Positions 1 through 7,141 of a stretch of 64,000 bases of DNA are shown one piece after another (the first letter of the stretch is position 1; every line of letters begins with the position of its first letter). Below the pieces are notes generated by a model. The model saw nothing but the letters and a program-made list of their open reading frames with translations. It ran no database searches and was not told the origin of the DNA. Both the position numbers and the translations under genes were made by a program. This DNA is from Flavobacterium hungaricum (lineage in GTDB: Bacteria; Bacteroidota; Bacteroidia; Flavobacteriales; Flavobacteriaceae), in NCBI RefSeq assembly GCF_015182285.1, contig NZ_PRDM01000001.1, forward strand, positions 372,001 through 436,000. The letters run 5' to 3'.

Positions 1-100
1 CCAGACGGTTCATCCCGAAACCCTCAATACCTTGTGAAACAATCATTTCAATTGCTTTTTGTTTTACAATTTCTTCTTTGTTGGTATCTCTAGTTCTCAT
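1..100 (-). CDS. TetR/AcrR-family regulator, N-terminal fragment
   Basis: Only the first 33 codons lie in the window; the gene runs off the left edge. The translation starts MRTRDTNKEEIVKQKAIEMI and continues with a VSQGIEGFGMNRL-like stretch, which matches the first two helices of a TetR-type DNA-binding domain (a basic start, a helix ending in a Gly-rich turn, then the start of the helix-turn-helix). The ATG reads from position 100 on the minus strand. Just upstream are a Bacteroidota -7 box and a 24-bp palindrome, so the gene is probably autoregulated. Ligand and targets cannot be judged because the C-terminal domain is absent. Confidence 0.7.
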   Translation of the reverse strand, partial: MRTRDTNKEEIVKQKAIEMIVSQGIEGFGMNRL

Positions 101-119
101 AAATAGGAGTTTTACAATG

Positions 120-157
120 CAAAAGTATAAATAATAAATGAACGATCGCTTATTTAT
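120..157 (-). promoter_or_regulatory. Promoter -7 box and palindromic operator of the TetR-type gene
   Basis: On the minus strand TACTTTTG (120-127) fits the Bacteroidota -7 consensus TAnnTTTG. Immediately upstream, 134-157 is a 24-bp near-perfect palindrome centred on CGATCG, with only two mismatched pairs between the arms. It covers the place where the -33 element would lie. That position is typical of an operator bound by an autorepressing TetR-family dimer. Confidence 0.6.
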
Positions 158-213
158 GAATTAAATTTATAGTTGCATATAGATATTTAACATTCTAAGA
201 TCTATTTAAATAA

Positions 214-248
214 AAAAAGCCCTCAGATTGTAGTATCTGCGAGCTTTT
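214..248. terminator. Hairpin terminator after the L,D-transpeptidase gene
   Basis: A stem with AAAAAGC and CAGAT on one side and ATCTG and GCTTTTT on the other closes on a 6-nt loop (two mismatches). It is flanked by A and T runs. It follows the stop of the minus-strand L,D-transpeptidase gene at 277. Confidence 0.65.
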
Positions 249-276
249 TAAAAACGTAAAGAAAAAATTTTAAGAT

Positions 277-1173
277 CTAAATTTCTGAAGGCTGATTAGA
301 GTCTCTTAAATTTTGATTTTCTAATATTTGTTTTAAAAATGATTTTGTCTGAGTTTCGATTTCATTTTCGGAAATATTTAAAGATTTTGGATCGGAGACC
401 AATTGTAACCAAGGTTTTGCTCCGTCAAAATCGTAGCTTCCAAAAACTACAACGGGTGTACCTTTTACTTTTACATTTTCTTTGTCTTTCAAAATCCATT
501 CGTCGGCAAATTTGTAAAGGTATTTAGCATCTTTTTCTAATAATCTTAGACAGGAATGAGAAGCTGGATAACCAGGTAATTCATATTGATGAAAACCAAC
601 TCCAAGTTTGTTTTCGATATTGAAGTTCCATTTAAGCTCCCATTCGTCATTAAAAGTACTGGTTGTTTTTTCTGCTTTCCAATTGGTAAAAAATAAACCG
701 GTTGGTGTCGGATCTTTTTTTCTTCCCATATTTGTTGGGCCTGTACGAACTAATTCGCCGTTTTCGTAAGCAGCAAAAGTCTGGGTAGGATAGGAGAAAA
801 TAATAATTTTAGAGACTTCTTCTAAAGCTGCAACATGCAATGGAAAGGGAAGGTAATATACCAAATCACCGCTAAAGTCATTCGGAATTAATATAGAGTC
901 CAGTTTTTTAAGATTTGCTTTATCAGCTCTGTTTATGGCTGTAACAATAGCAATTTTACTGCTGTCTGCTTCGTTGGTTTTCAGCCATTCTTTTGCTTTC
1001 GTAAATTGATACGATATTGACGATTCTGGTTCTTTATGCTCAATTGTTTTTTTAGGTTTTTCCTTTTCAGCGGTGTTATCTGTTAAGTGTATAGTGTCGC
1101 TTTTTTTGCAGGAAACCAATAAAATTAAGACCAATATAAATAAGGCGTTTGCTGTATAATATAACTTTTTCAT
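277..1173 (-). CDS. L,D-transpeptidase (YkuD-domain) lipoprotein
   Basis: A 298-residue envelope protein. The ATG at 1173 gives a clean lipoprotein signal: MKKLYY, a hydrophobic stretch, then LVSC with the lipid-accepting Cys near residue 22; the longer reading frame upstream would spoil it. A YkuD domain follows, with GFHQYELPG (His about 195) and SHSCLRLL (Cys about 208, Arg 210), matching the family pattern in which this Cys is the nucleophile. Enzymes of this family make 3-3 or Lpp-type links in peptidoglycan, or transfer other amines. The gene stands alone with its own terminator. Its exact substrate is unknown. Confidence 0.85.
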   Translation of the reverse strand: MKKLYYTANALFILVLILLVSCKKSDTIHLTDNTAEKEKPKKTIEHKEPESSISYQFTKAKEWLKTNEADSSKIAIVTAINRADKANLKKLDSILIPNDFSGDLVYYLPFPLHVAALEEVSKIIIFSYPTQTFAAYENGELVRTGPTNMGRKKDPTPTGLFFTNWKAEKTTSTFNDEWELKWNFNIENKLGVGFHQYELPGYPASHSCLRLLEKDAKYLYKFADEWILKDKENVKVKGTPVVVFGSYDFDGAKPWLQLVSDPKSLNISENEIETQTKSFLKQILENQNLRDSNQPSEI

Positions 1174-1244
1174 AGGTGGTATTTTTATGAAGATAAAGTT
1201 ATGATTATGATAGCTCAAAAAGGTTACATAATTTTTTGGATTGT

Positions 1245-2186
1245 TTATTTGATTTTCATTAAAAAATGTGAAATGTTTTCACTCCATTCAATTTTATTAC
1301 GAATCAAATAGTTTTCGTGCCCTGTATTTTTATAAACTTTCAAGTCTTTTGATCCTTTCAGGTTTGTAAATATATCATCAATTTCTTGTCGGCTTACACT
1401 TTTGTCTTTTTCTCCATATAATAATAAAGCAGGGCACTCTATATGTTTTGCATATTCTGCGGGGTTATGTTCAAAACCCCAGAATCCATTTTGAATGCCG
1501 CCCCAAAACACAAGCAATCCTGCCATTGGAAATGTGGGAGCATTCATTTTTTTAAATCTGGCGCAGACTGTTTTATACATTGATCCAAACGGACATTCTA
1601 TAATGATTCCTTTTGGTTTGATTTGGTAATCTTTTATTGATTTCATTATAGCTGCAGCTCCCATTGAAGAGCCAAATAGATAAATGTTTGTTTCTCCAAT
1701 TGAAGCAATATAATCAAAACAGCTTTTTACTTCCTTTGCTTCTTTGAAACCAATTGTTGTTTGGTTTCCGTCAGAATTACCGCTTCCCATAAAATCAACC
1801 AGCATTGTGCTGTATCCTAATTTTTGAAATTCATCAGAACGTTCTATTAAAGATGATTTTTCAGAACCATATCCATGAAATAAAATGACAGTTCCCTTTG
1901 GTTTTGCATTTCGAATATGCCAGCATTCTATTTCTTTGTTGCTTTTTAGTTTTAGGGTTGTATAAGATTGGGAGGGGAATTTAGAATTCTTAGGTTTAGG
2001 ATTGTTGACTCCTAAGAATAATGTTTTTACTTTTCCGAAAGTCGATAATTTTTCGGGACTTTGCGTTTTTTCAGATTTATTTTCTTTAAAATGAGTGAAC
2101 TTATAAGCGTGGAAAAAAGCAACTATATTCATTATCAAAAACAGTAATAATAGGACTTTTAAAAATCGATAACTTTTTGATTTCAT
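1245..2186 (-). CDS. Membrane-anchored alpha/beta hydrolase (S33-like)
   Basis: 313 residues. A transmembrane segment near residues 8-27 would anchor the enzyme facing the periplasm. The alpha/beta fold shows an HGYGSEKSS oxyanion region, the nucleophile elbow GSSMG (Ser about 174), LLYGEKDKSVS with the acid Asp about 261, and NTGHENYL with His about 290, so the triad is complete. The ATG at 2186 is chosen because the longer frame begins with TTG and overlaps the upstream ORF. It is the last gene of a packed trio (2908 to 1245). Likely an esterase, lipase or peptidase; the substrate cannot be told. Confidence 0.8.
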   Translation of the reverse strand: MKSKSYRFLKVLLLLFLIMNIVAFFHAYKFTHFKENKSEKTQSPEKLSTFGKVKTLFLGVNNPKPKNSKFPSQSYTTLKLKSNKEIECWHIRNAKPKGTVILFHGYGSEKSSLIERSDEFQKLGYSTMLVDFMGSGNSDGNQTTIGFKEAKEVKSCFDYIASIGETNIYLFGSSMGAAAIMKSIKDYQIKPKGIIIECPFGSMYKTVCARFKKMNAPTFPMAGLLVFWGGIQNGFWGFEHNPAEYAKHIECPALLLYGEKDKSVSRQEIDDIFTNLKGSKDLKVYKNTGHENYLIRNKIEWSENISHFLMKIK

Positions 2187-2187
2187 T

Positions 2188-2445
2188 TTATTTCTTTTCA
2201 ATTAATTCTAAAGTACATTCAAAATGTGTGTTTTTGTTTGGCATAAAATCTTCAAAAGTCTGCTTGACTTCATGATTTCGAATTATTCCTATTCCCAAAA
2301 TCTCATTCGGTTTTTTAGGAACCACCTGCTCTGAATTTACCATAGAAAATTGTGTTTTAAATAAATACCCCGCCGAAGCAATTCTCGGACTGATCAATAA
2401 ATAAAACTGTCCTTTAAAAGTGTTTTTATCAGTTTGACAGATCAT
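2188..2445 (-). pseudogene. C-terminal remnant of an S41-family peptidase
   Basis: An 85-codon frame. Its first part, FKGQFYLLISPRIASAGYLF, resembles the S41 (CtpA/tail-specific protease) segment that carries the catalytic Ser. Its end, GIIRNHEVKQTFEDF followed by CTLELIEKK, resembles the usual S41 C-terminus. The N-terminal half, PDZ region and catalytic Lys segment are missing, and the frame is closed by TGA just before the ATG. The ATG overlaps the upstream lipoprotein gene by 17 nt and the TAA lies 1 nt before the hydrolase start. I infer a deletion remnant that may still be translated. It could instead be a small protein of its own. Confidence 0.5.
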
Positions 2446-2908
2446 TCAGCGTTTTTAAAAACCATCTGCCGTTTATTTTTTCAAAAATGATATCGGTGTA
2501 AATTCCATTGTCAACTCCTCTTATTTCTACAATCATCAAATTATTTTTCAAGACGTTCTTTTGAGTGTAAGCATCTAATTGTCTCGTTGCGGCATCTTCT
2601 GGATAAGTAAAATCCATTTTTTTATATTCAGATTTTGAAATAATTTTTTCTTCTGTACTTTCAAAATTTGTTTCTGTTGTTTTTAAAGGAAATTTTACAC
2701 GGCTTACTTGAAAAATAGAATCCCGGCTGAATTCTTTTAAGAACGTTTCAAAGTCTTCATTAGCAATTTTGGTTTCTTGTTTCTCCTCGTTTACGATTTC
2801 CTGTTTTTTATTCTCCTGTTTTGATGTAGTAGTTTTTACGCTTTCATTTTTACAATTTATAAATAGAAAAGAAAGAAATAAAAATAGAATTTGGGCTTTT
2901 AGTTTCAT
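2429..2908 (-). CDS. DUF4348-like lipoprotein
   Basis: 159 residues. A signal with lipobox FINC (Cys about 19) is followed by a Lys/Glu-rich linker to about residue 50. The domain contains FETFLKEFSRDSIFQVSRV with a following KFPL motif and ends IIFEKINGRWFLKTLNDLSN, the pattern of NTF2-like DUF4348 proteins of Bacteroidota, whose function is unknown. First gene of the trio with the S41 remnant and the hydrolase; the next ORF begins inside its last codons. Confidence 0.6.
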   Translation of the reverse strand: MKLKAQILFLFLSFLFINCKNESVKTTTSKQENKKQEIVNEEKQETKIANEDFETFLKEFSRDSIFQVSRVKFPLKTTETNFESTEEKIISKSEYKKMDFTYPEDAATRQLDAYTQKNVLKNNLMIVEIRGVDNGIYTDIIFEKINGRWFLKTLNDLSN

Positions 2909-3046
2909 AGTGTTAAGACGTTTTTGAAAATATGTTTTTGTTATTTCTTTTCAATTAATTTTAGTGTATGAAAAAACTCTAGTAATTCATAAAATGGCAC
3001 AACAAGCAAAAGAAATACTCTAATTTGCTGCTTTTTTACATAGAAT

Positions 3047-4510
3047 TTATTTGATTTTTTCCTGCAGTAAATAAAACTCCTGATCTGTATAATGTAAATC
3101 GGAAGCGATTTTTTTTAATTTGTCTTTATTTACTTTTCCTAAAGGCATGTAGTAAACATATTGACCAAATCCAGCCATTTCGCCTAAAGGATTGTTAGAG
3201 TTATCTTGTACCTGAAGTAATAAAGGTTTTACAGTCGTCAGAATTTCTTTGATACCTCTTTCTTCATTAAATAAAATCATTTTCTCTGGAACATTTGGTG
3301 GGATCAAAGTCATGGGCATTGTGGCAATATACGGAAGGTATTCTTTCATTAAAATCCACGAATTTTCATCTTTGACGCTTGCCATAACATCAGCCAAATT
3401 GGTGATGGTACAGGTTGAAACATTTGTTTGAAAAAGTTTGTTTACTTTTTCAATACCTGGTTTTCCAATCGTTTTTAAAGTTGCTGCTGCCTTTTCTTCA
3501 ACTCCGTTTCCATGATTAGCATGTAGTTTTAAAATCATCAAACATACATCAACAGTATATTGAGTATTATTTTGACCAATGATTTCTTTAAGTTTTTTTA
3601 ACTTCTTGTCAGGTTTATTTTCATTAGTTCCAAAAAACTTTAACAACTCGAAGTTTTCTTTGTTGTATTCAAAGTTAGTGTCTTCTGGTACATTTTTGTA
3701 AAAGATACTTTTTGCATTGAACTCCTCGGCTTTTATTTTATCGTTTCTCAGTTCATAAATTTCAGCAAGTTTATCGTAGATTTCACCTTCTTTTGGGTTT
3801 TCAGATACGAGTGTATTGAATTCTTTTTCGGCTTTGTCAAGATCTTTAAGTGCAATATAATTGTCTCCAATATTGTACAAAGCGGTATTCTTGTATTCGG
3901 GATCATTCAACAGCATTTTGAATGTATCATTAGATTTATTGTAATCGTTTAAAAGCTGTTGAATTTTGGCTGCATAGTAAATTTCTTCGACGCGGTTGTA
4001 CATCTTAATAAGATACTCTAAATCAGCAAGAGCAGATTTGAAGTTTTCTTCTTTAAATTGATCTTCGTCATAATTTGAATTACCAGAATTGTAAACAGAA
4101 TTTCCGTCAATATTTTTTTGTTGAGTTCCCAGCTGCGCCATTTCAAGGCTCATTTCAGATTTTCGTTTGATCAGTTCAGGAACGCTTCCAAATTTTTTAA
4201 TTCCATCTTCGATGATCTGGATGCCTTCAAACCATTGTCCATTTCTAAACAAAGCAAATCCATAGGTTTCAAATGTGCCGAAACAATTATTGTTAGTATC
4301 AAAGATTTTTTTAGAAATAGCAACTGCGCTTGTACTGTTGTTTTCGCTGATTTTTAGTAAAGCGCTTTCGAGCTGTTTATTGGTGGTTTCATCACAAACA
4401 ATAAAATTATCAGATTTTAATTTTTCGTATTCAAAAACATTTCGCTGCAGTTTTTGAGAGAAAATTACAAAAGGTAAAAGTAGAAATAGAAGGAGTTGGC
4501 TGGGTTTCAT
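3047..4510 (-). CDS. Secreted tetratricopeptide-repeat protein
   Basis: 487 residues from the ATG at 4510, which gives a signal peptide (MKPSQLLLFLLLPFVIFSQ); the frame upstream has a less likely N-terminus. Residues about 150-260 hold several TPR-like helix pairs, for example ALYNIGDNYIALKDLDKAEK and EIYDKLAEIYELRNDKIKAE. The C-terminal half has no motif I recognise. Probably a periplasmic scaffold. It stands alone on the minus strand between the nudK remnant and the DUF4348 trio. Confidence 0.7.
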   Translation of the reverse strand: MKPSQLLLFLLLPFVIFSQKLQRNVFEYEKLKSDNFIVCDETTNKQLESALLKISENNSTSAVAISKKIFDTNNNCFGTFETYGFALFRNGQWFEGIQIIEDGIKKFGSVPELIKRKSEMSLEMAQLGTQQKNIDGNSVYNSGNSNYDEDQFKEENFKSALADLEYLIKMYNRVEEIYYAAKIQQLLNDYNKSNDTFKMLLNDPEYKNTALYNIGDNYIALKDLDKAEKEFNTLVSENPKEGEIYDKLAEIYELRNDKIKAEEFNAKSIFYKNVPEDTNFEYNKENFELLKFFGTNENKPDKKLKKLKEIIGQNNTQYTVDVCLMILKLHANHGNGVEEKAAATLKTIGKPGIEKVNKLFQTNVSTCTITNLADVMASVKDENSWILMKEYLPYIATMPMTLIPPNVPEKMILFNEERGIKEILTTVKPLLLQVQDNSNNPLGEMAGFGQYVYYMPLGKVNKDKLKKIASDLHYTDQEFYLLQEKIK

Positions 4511-4595
4511 TTTTGAATTTTGGGTTGTTTTTAAACTGAATTTTATAGTAAGTAAAATTATCATAAAATTCAGTTTAAAAATACTCAAAAAAACT

Positions 4596-5180
4596 TTAAA
4601 TCAGATTTTTTATTTTAGCATGCTGCAGTAACATAATAGTTTTGGCATCAGTAATTTCGCCAGATTCTATCATCATGTAGGCTTCCTCAAAAGTAAATTC
4701 TAAAACTTCAATGTTTTCTTGTTCGGCATCTAGTCCGCCTCCTTCACTTACTTTCATAGTTTCGTCATACTCGCCGACAAACAAATATAAAATCTCTGTT
4801 ACAGACCCGGGAGACATGTAGGTTTCAATCACTTTTTGTACTTTGCTTATACGATAACCTGTTTCTTCTTCGGTCTCCCGAATAATAGCTTGTTCGGCAT
4901 TGTCTTTATCCAAAAGCCCCGCACAAACCTCAATCATCATTCCAGTTTTGTTTCCGTTTAAATAAGTTGGCAGGCGAAATTGTCTTGTCAGAATCACTGT
5001 TTTCTTTGCAGTATTATACAATAATATACCCGCTCCATTGCCGCGATCGTAGACTTAACGCTTATGGGATTCTGACGGTTGATTTTCTTTTTTATAATTA
5101 AAAGTTACTCTGTTTAATACGTACCAATTATCAGATAATAATTTGGTTTCAGTTATTTCAATTTCCGGATTTTTTCTCAT
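4596..5180 (-). pseudogene. nudK: NudK-like GDP-mannose pyrophosphatase interrupted by an in-frame stop
   Basis: Reading from the ATG at 5180 gives MRKNPEIEITETKLLSDNWY and then a continuous NudK-like frame to 4596, except for one TAA at 5055-5057 (codon 42). The next codons read VYDRGNGAGILLYNTAKKTV, and in related proteins the residue before VYDRG is normally Glu, so GAA to TAA is the simplest change. The full frame is about 193 residues, the usual NudK length. A complete Nudix box (GLLDKDNAEQAIIRETEEET with the final G, about residues 88-108) lies downstream. A truncated product could start at a TTG (5021) but would lack the N-terminal strand used for dimerisation. The change may be a real mutation, readthrough or a sequencing error. 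Confidence 0.75.
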
Positions 5181-5196
5181 ACTATTTGGATCAAAA

Positions 5197-5222
5197 AAAA
5201 CGCTCTGATTATCAGAGCGTTT
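5197..5222. terminator. purA: Terminator after purA
   Basis: AACGCTCTGA and TCAGAGCGTT form a perfect 10-bp stem with a 3-nt loop, flanked by an A8 run on one side and T on the other. It lies 8 nt past the minus-strand purA stop and just upstream of the nudK start. Confidence 0.85.
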
Positions 5223-5229
5223 CAATGTA

Positions 5230-6501
5230 TTATTTTGTTATTGTTTGTTTTCTATCTGGACCAACCGATACGATTTTGATTGGCACTTCGATTTCTTTTT
5301 CAATAAACTCAATATATTCTTTTAGCTCGATTGGCAATTCGTCAAATGTTGTTAAACCTGTAAGGTCAGCTTTCCATCCTTTAAATTCTTTGTAAACAGG
5401 AGTAACATTTTCTGGCTCGATGTTGTAAGGAAAATGAGAAATGTTTTGTCCTTTATAGTTGTATTCTGTACAAACTTTTAAAGTTTCAAAACCAGAAAGT
5501 ACATCACCTTTCATCATCATTAATTGTGTAACTCCGTTAACCTGAACAGCATATTTTAAAGCTACAAGGTCTAACCAGCCACAACGTCTTTGTCTTCCTG
5601 TAACAGAACCAAATTCGTTTCCTACTTTTGCCATTGTAGCACCTACTTCGTCAAAAAGTTCAGTTGGGAAAGGCCCGCTTCCGACACGTGTAACGTAAGC
5701 TTTAAAAATTCCATAAACTTCCTTGATTTTGTTAGGAGCAATTCCTAAACCTGTACAAGCTCCTGCAGCAGTAGTATTTGATGAAGTTACAAACGGATAA
5801 GTTCCGAAATCAACATCTAATAATGAACCTTGAGCTCCTTCGCAAAGAATAGATTTTCCTGCTTTTTGAGCTTGGTGAATGTATTCTTCACTATCAATAA
5901 AATCTAATTTCTTTAATTCTTCAATAGCTTCAAAAAACTCTTTTTCAAGTTCTGCCAAGTTGTATTGGATAGCTACATCATGAAAAGCAATCATTGCCTC
6001 ATGTTTGTCTGCCAAAGCTCTGTAGCGGTCTTTAAAATCTTCTAACTCAATATCTCCCACACGTAAACCGTTTCTACCAGTTTTGTCCATATAAGTTGGA
6101 CCAATTCCTTTAAGTGTAGAACCAATTTTTGCCTTTCCTTTAGAAGCTTCAGAAGCAGCGTCTAATAAACGGTGTGTTGGTAAAATTAAATGCGCTTTTC
6201 TAGAAATGATTAATTTACTTTTGATATCAAGGTTGAATTTCTCTAAACCTTCGATTTCTTTTTGAAAAACTACTGGGTCAATTACTACACCATTTCCGAT
6301 GATATTTATAGAGTTTTTATGGAAAATTCCAGAAGGAATGGTTCTTAGCACATGTTTAATTCCGTCAAATTCTAATGTATGTCCTGCATTTGGTCCTCCT
6401 TGAAAACGTGCAATAATATCATAATTTGAGGTAAGAACGTCAACAATTTTTCCTTTACCTTCATCTCCCCATTGTAATCCTAGTAATAAATCTACGGTCA
6501 T
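5230..6501 (-). CDS. purA: Adenylosuccinate synthetase
   Basis: 423 residues, normal length. Catalyses GTP-dependent joining of IMP and aspartate, the first step from IMP to AMP, in the cytoplasm. Diagnostic segments in order: GDEGKGKIVD (about 12-21, P-loop and catalytic Asp), GGPNAGHT (His about 41), GIGPTYMDKTGRNG, VTRVGSGPFPTE and GRQRRCGWLDLVAL. It follows spoT and the fur-like gene in the same direction with a 93-nt gap and ends at a strong terminator, so the three may share transcripts. Pairing with spoT suits the known link between ppGpp and purine synthesis (PurA is a ppGpp target in several bacteria). Confidence 0.97.
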   Translation of the reverse strand: MTVDLLLGLQWGDEGKGKIVDVLTSNYDIIARFQGGPNAGHTLEFDGIKHVLRTIPSGIFHKNSINIIGNGVVIDPVVFQKEIEGLEKFNLDIKSKLIISRKAHLILPTHRLLDAASEASKGKAKIGSTLKGIGPTYMDKTGRNGLRVGDIELEDFKDRYRALADKHEAMIAFHDVAIQYNLAELEKEFFEAIEELKKLDFIDSEEYIHQAQKAGKSILCEGAQGSLLDVDFGTYPFVTSSNTTAAGACTGLGIAPNKIKEVYGIFKAYVTRVGSGPFPTELFDEVGATMAKVGNEFGSVTGRQRRCGWLDLVALKYAVQVNGVTQLMMMKGDVLSGFETLKVCTEYNYKGQNISHFPYNIEPENVTPVYKEFKGWKADLTGLTTFDELPIELKEYIEFIEKEIEVPIKIVSVGPDRKQTITK

Positions 6502-6594
6502 TCTGTTTTAATTTGCGTTGGGACAAACTCCGCCATCCCACTGATTAATGTAGTTAATTTTTCTTTTTTTTATTTTGAATAATTCCTTTCCGGA

Positions 6595-7053
6595 TTATTG
6601 ATTTTGTTTTTTGTTTCCGTAGAAATAAAGTGAATGATTTGTGATTTCGATATCAAATATTTCCTCGATTGTCTTTTTGATGGTCTGAATTCTTGGGTCA
6701 CAAAATTCGATTACTTCTCCAGAATCTGTCATGATAATGTGATCATGCTGTTTGTCAAAGTATGATTTTTCGTAGTAAGCCTGATTTTGCCCAAATTGAT
6801 GTTTTCTAACCAAAGCGCAGTCTAGCAATAACTCGATCGTGTTGTACAAAGTAGCTCTACTCACACGATAGTTCTTGTTTTTCATTTTGATATAAAGATT
6901 TTCGATATCAAAATGCTCTTCGCTGTCGTAAATTTCCTGAAGTATAGCATAACGCTCAGGAGTTTTGCGATGCCCTTTTTGTTCAAGATACATTGTAAAT
7001 ACATTTTTTACAATTTCTTGATTTCTAGTGTTGTCAGTTGAAATGAGTGTCAT
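6595..7053 (-). CDS. Fur-family transcriptional regulator lacking the structural zinc cysteines
   Basis: 152 residues from the ATG at 7053. A winged helix ([18 protein letters not shown], then [20 protein letters not shown]) is followed by the Fur dimerisation domain with HFDIENLY and [18 protein letters not shown]. The His-rich metal site is kept in part, but the CxxC pairs of classic Fur/PerR proteins are absent: the position reads TDSG and the tail has no Cys. The start is supported by a -7 box ending 6 nt before this ATG, which excludes the in-frame ATG 33 nt upstream. It sits between spoT and purA. Metal and targets cannot be assigned. Confidence 0.85.
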   Translation of the reverse strand: MTLISTDNTRNQEIVKNVFTMYLEQKGHRKTPERYAILQEIYDSEEHFDIENLYIKMKNKNYRVSRATLYNTIELLLDCALVRKHQFGQNQAYYEKSYFDKQHDHIIMTDSGEVIEFCDPRIQTIKKTIEEIFDIEITNHSLYFYGNKKQNQ

Positions 7054-7059
7054 ATCCGG

Positions 7060-7087
7060 CAAAGATAATTTATTATTTTTAATCAAT
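7060..7087 (-). promoter_or_regulatory. Promoter of the fur-like gene, probably giving a leaderless mRNA
   Basis: On the minus strand ATTG (7084-7087) and TATCTTTG (7060-7067) are 16 bp apart; the -7 box is a perfect TAnnTTTG. It ends only 6 nt before the ATG at 7053, so transcription would start at or next to the start codon. Confidence 0.6.
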
Positions 7088-7141
7088 AAAAGTTTCGGGT
7101 TTAAAGTTTAGTTATAAATCCCTTATAGATAGGTTAAAAAG

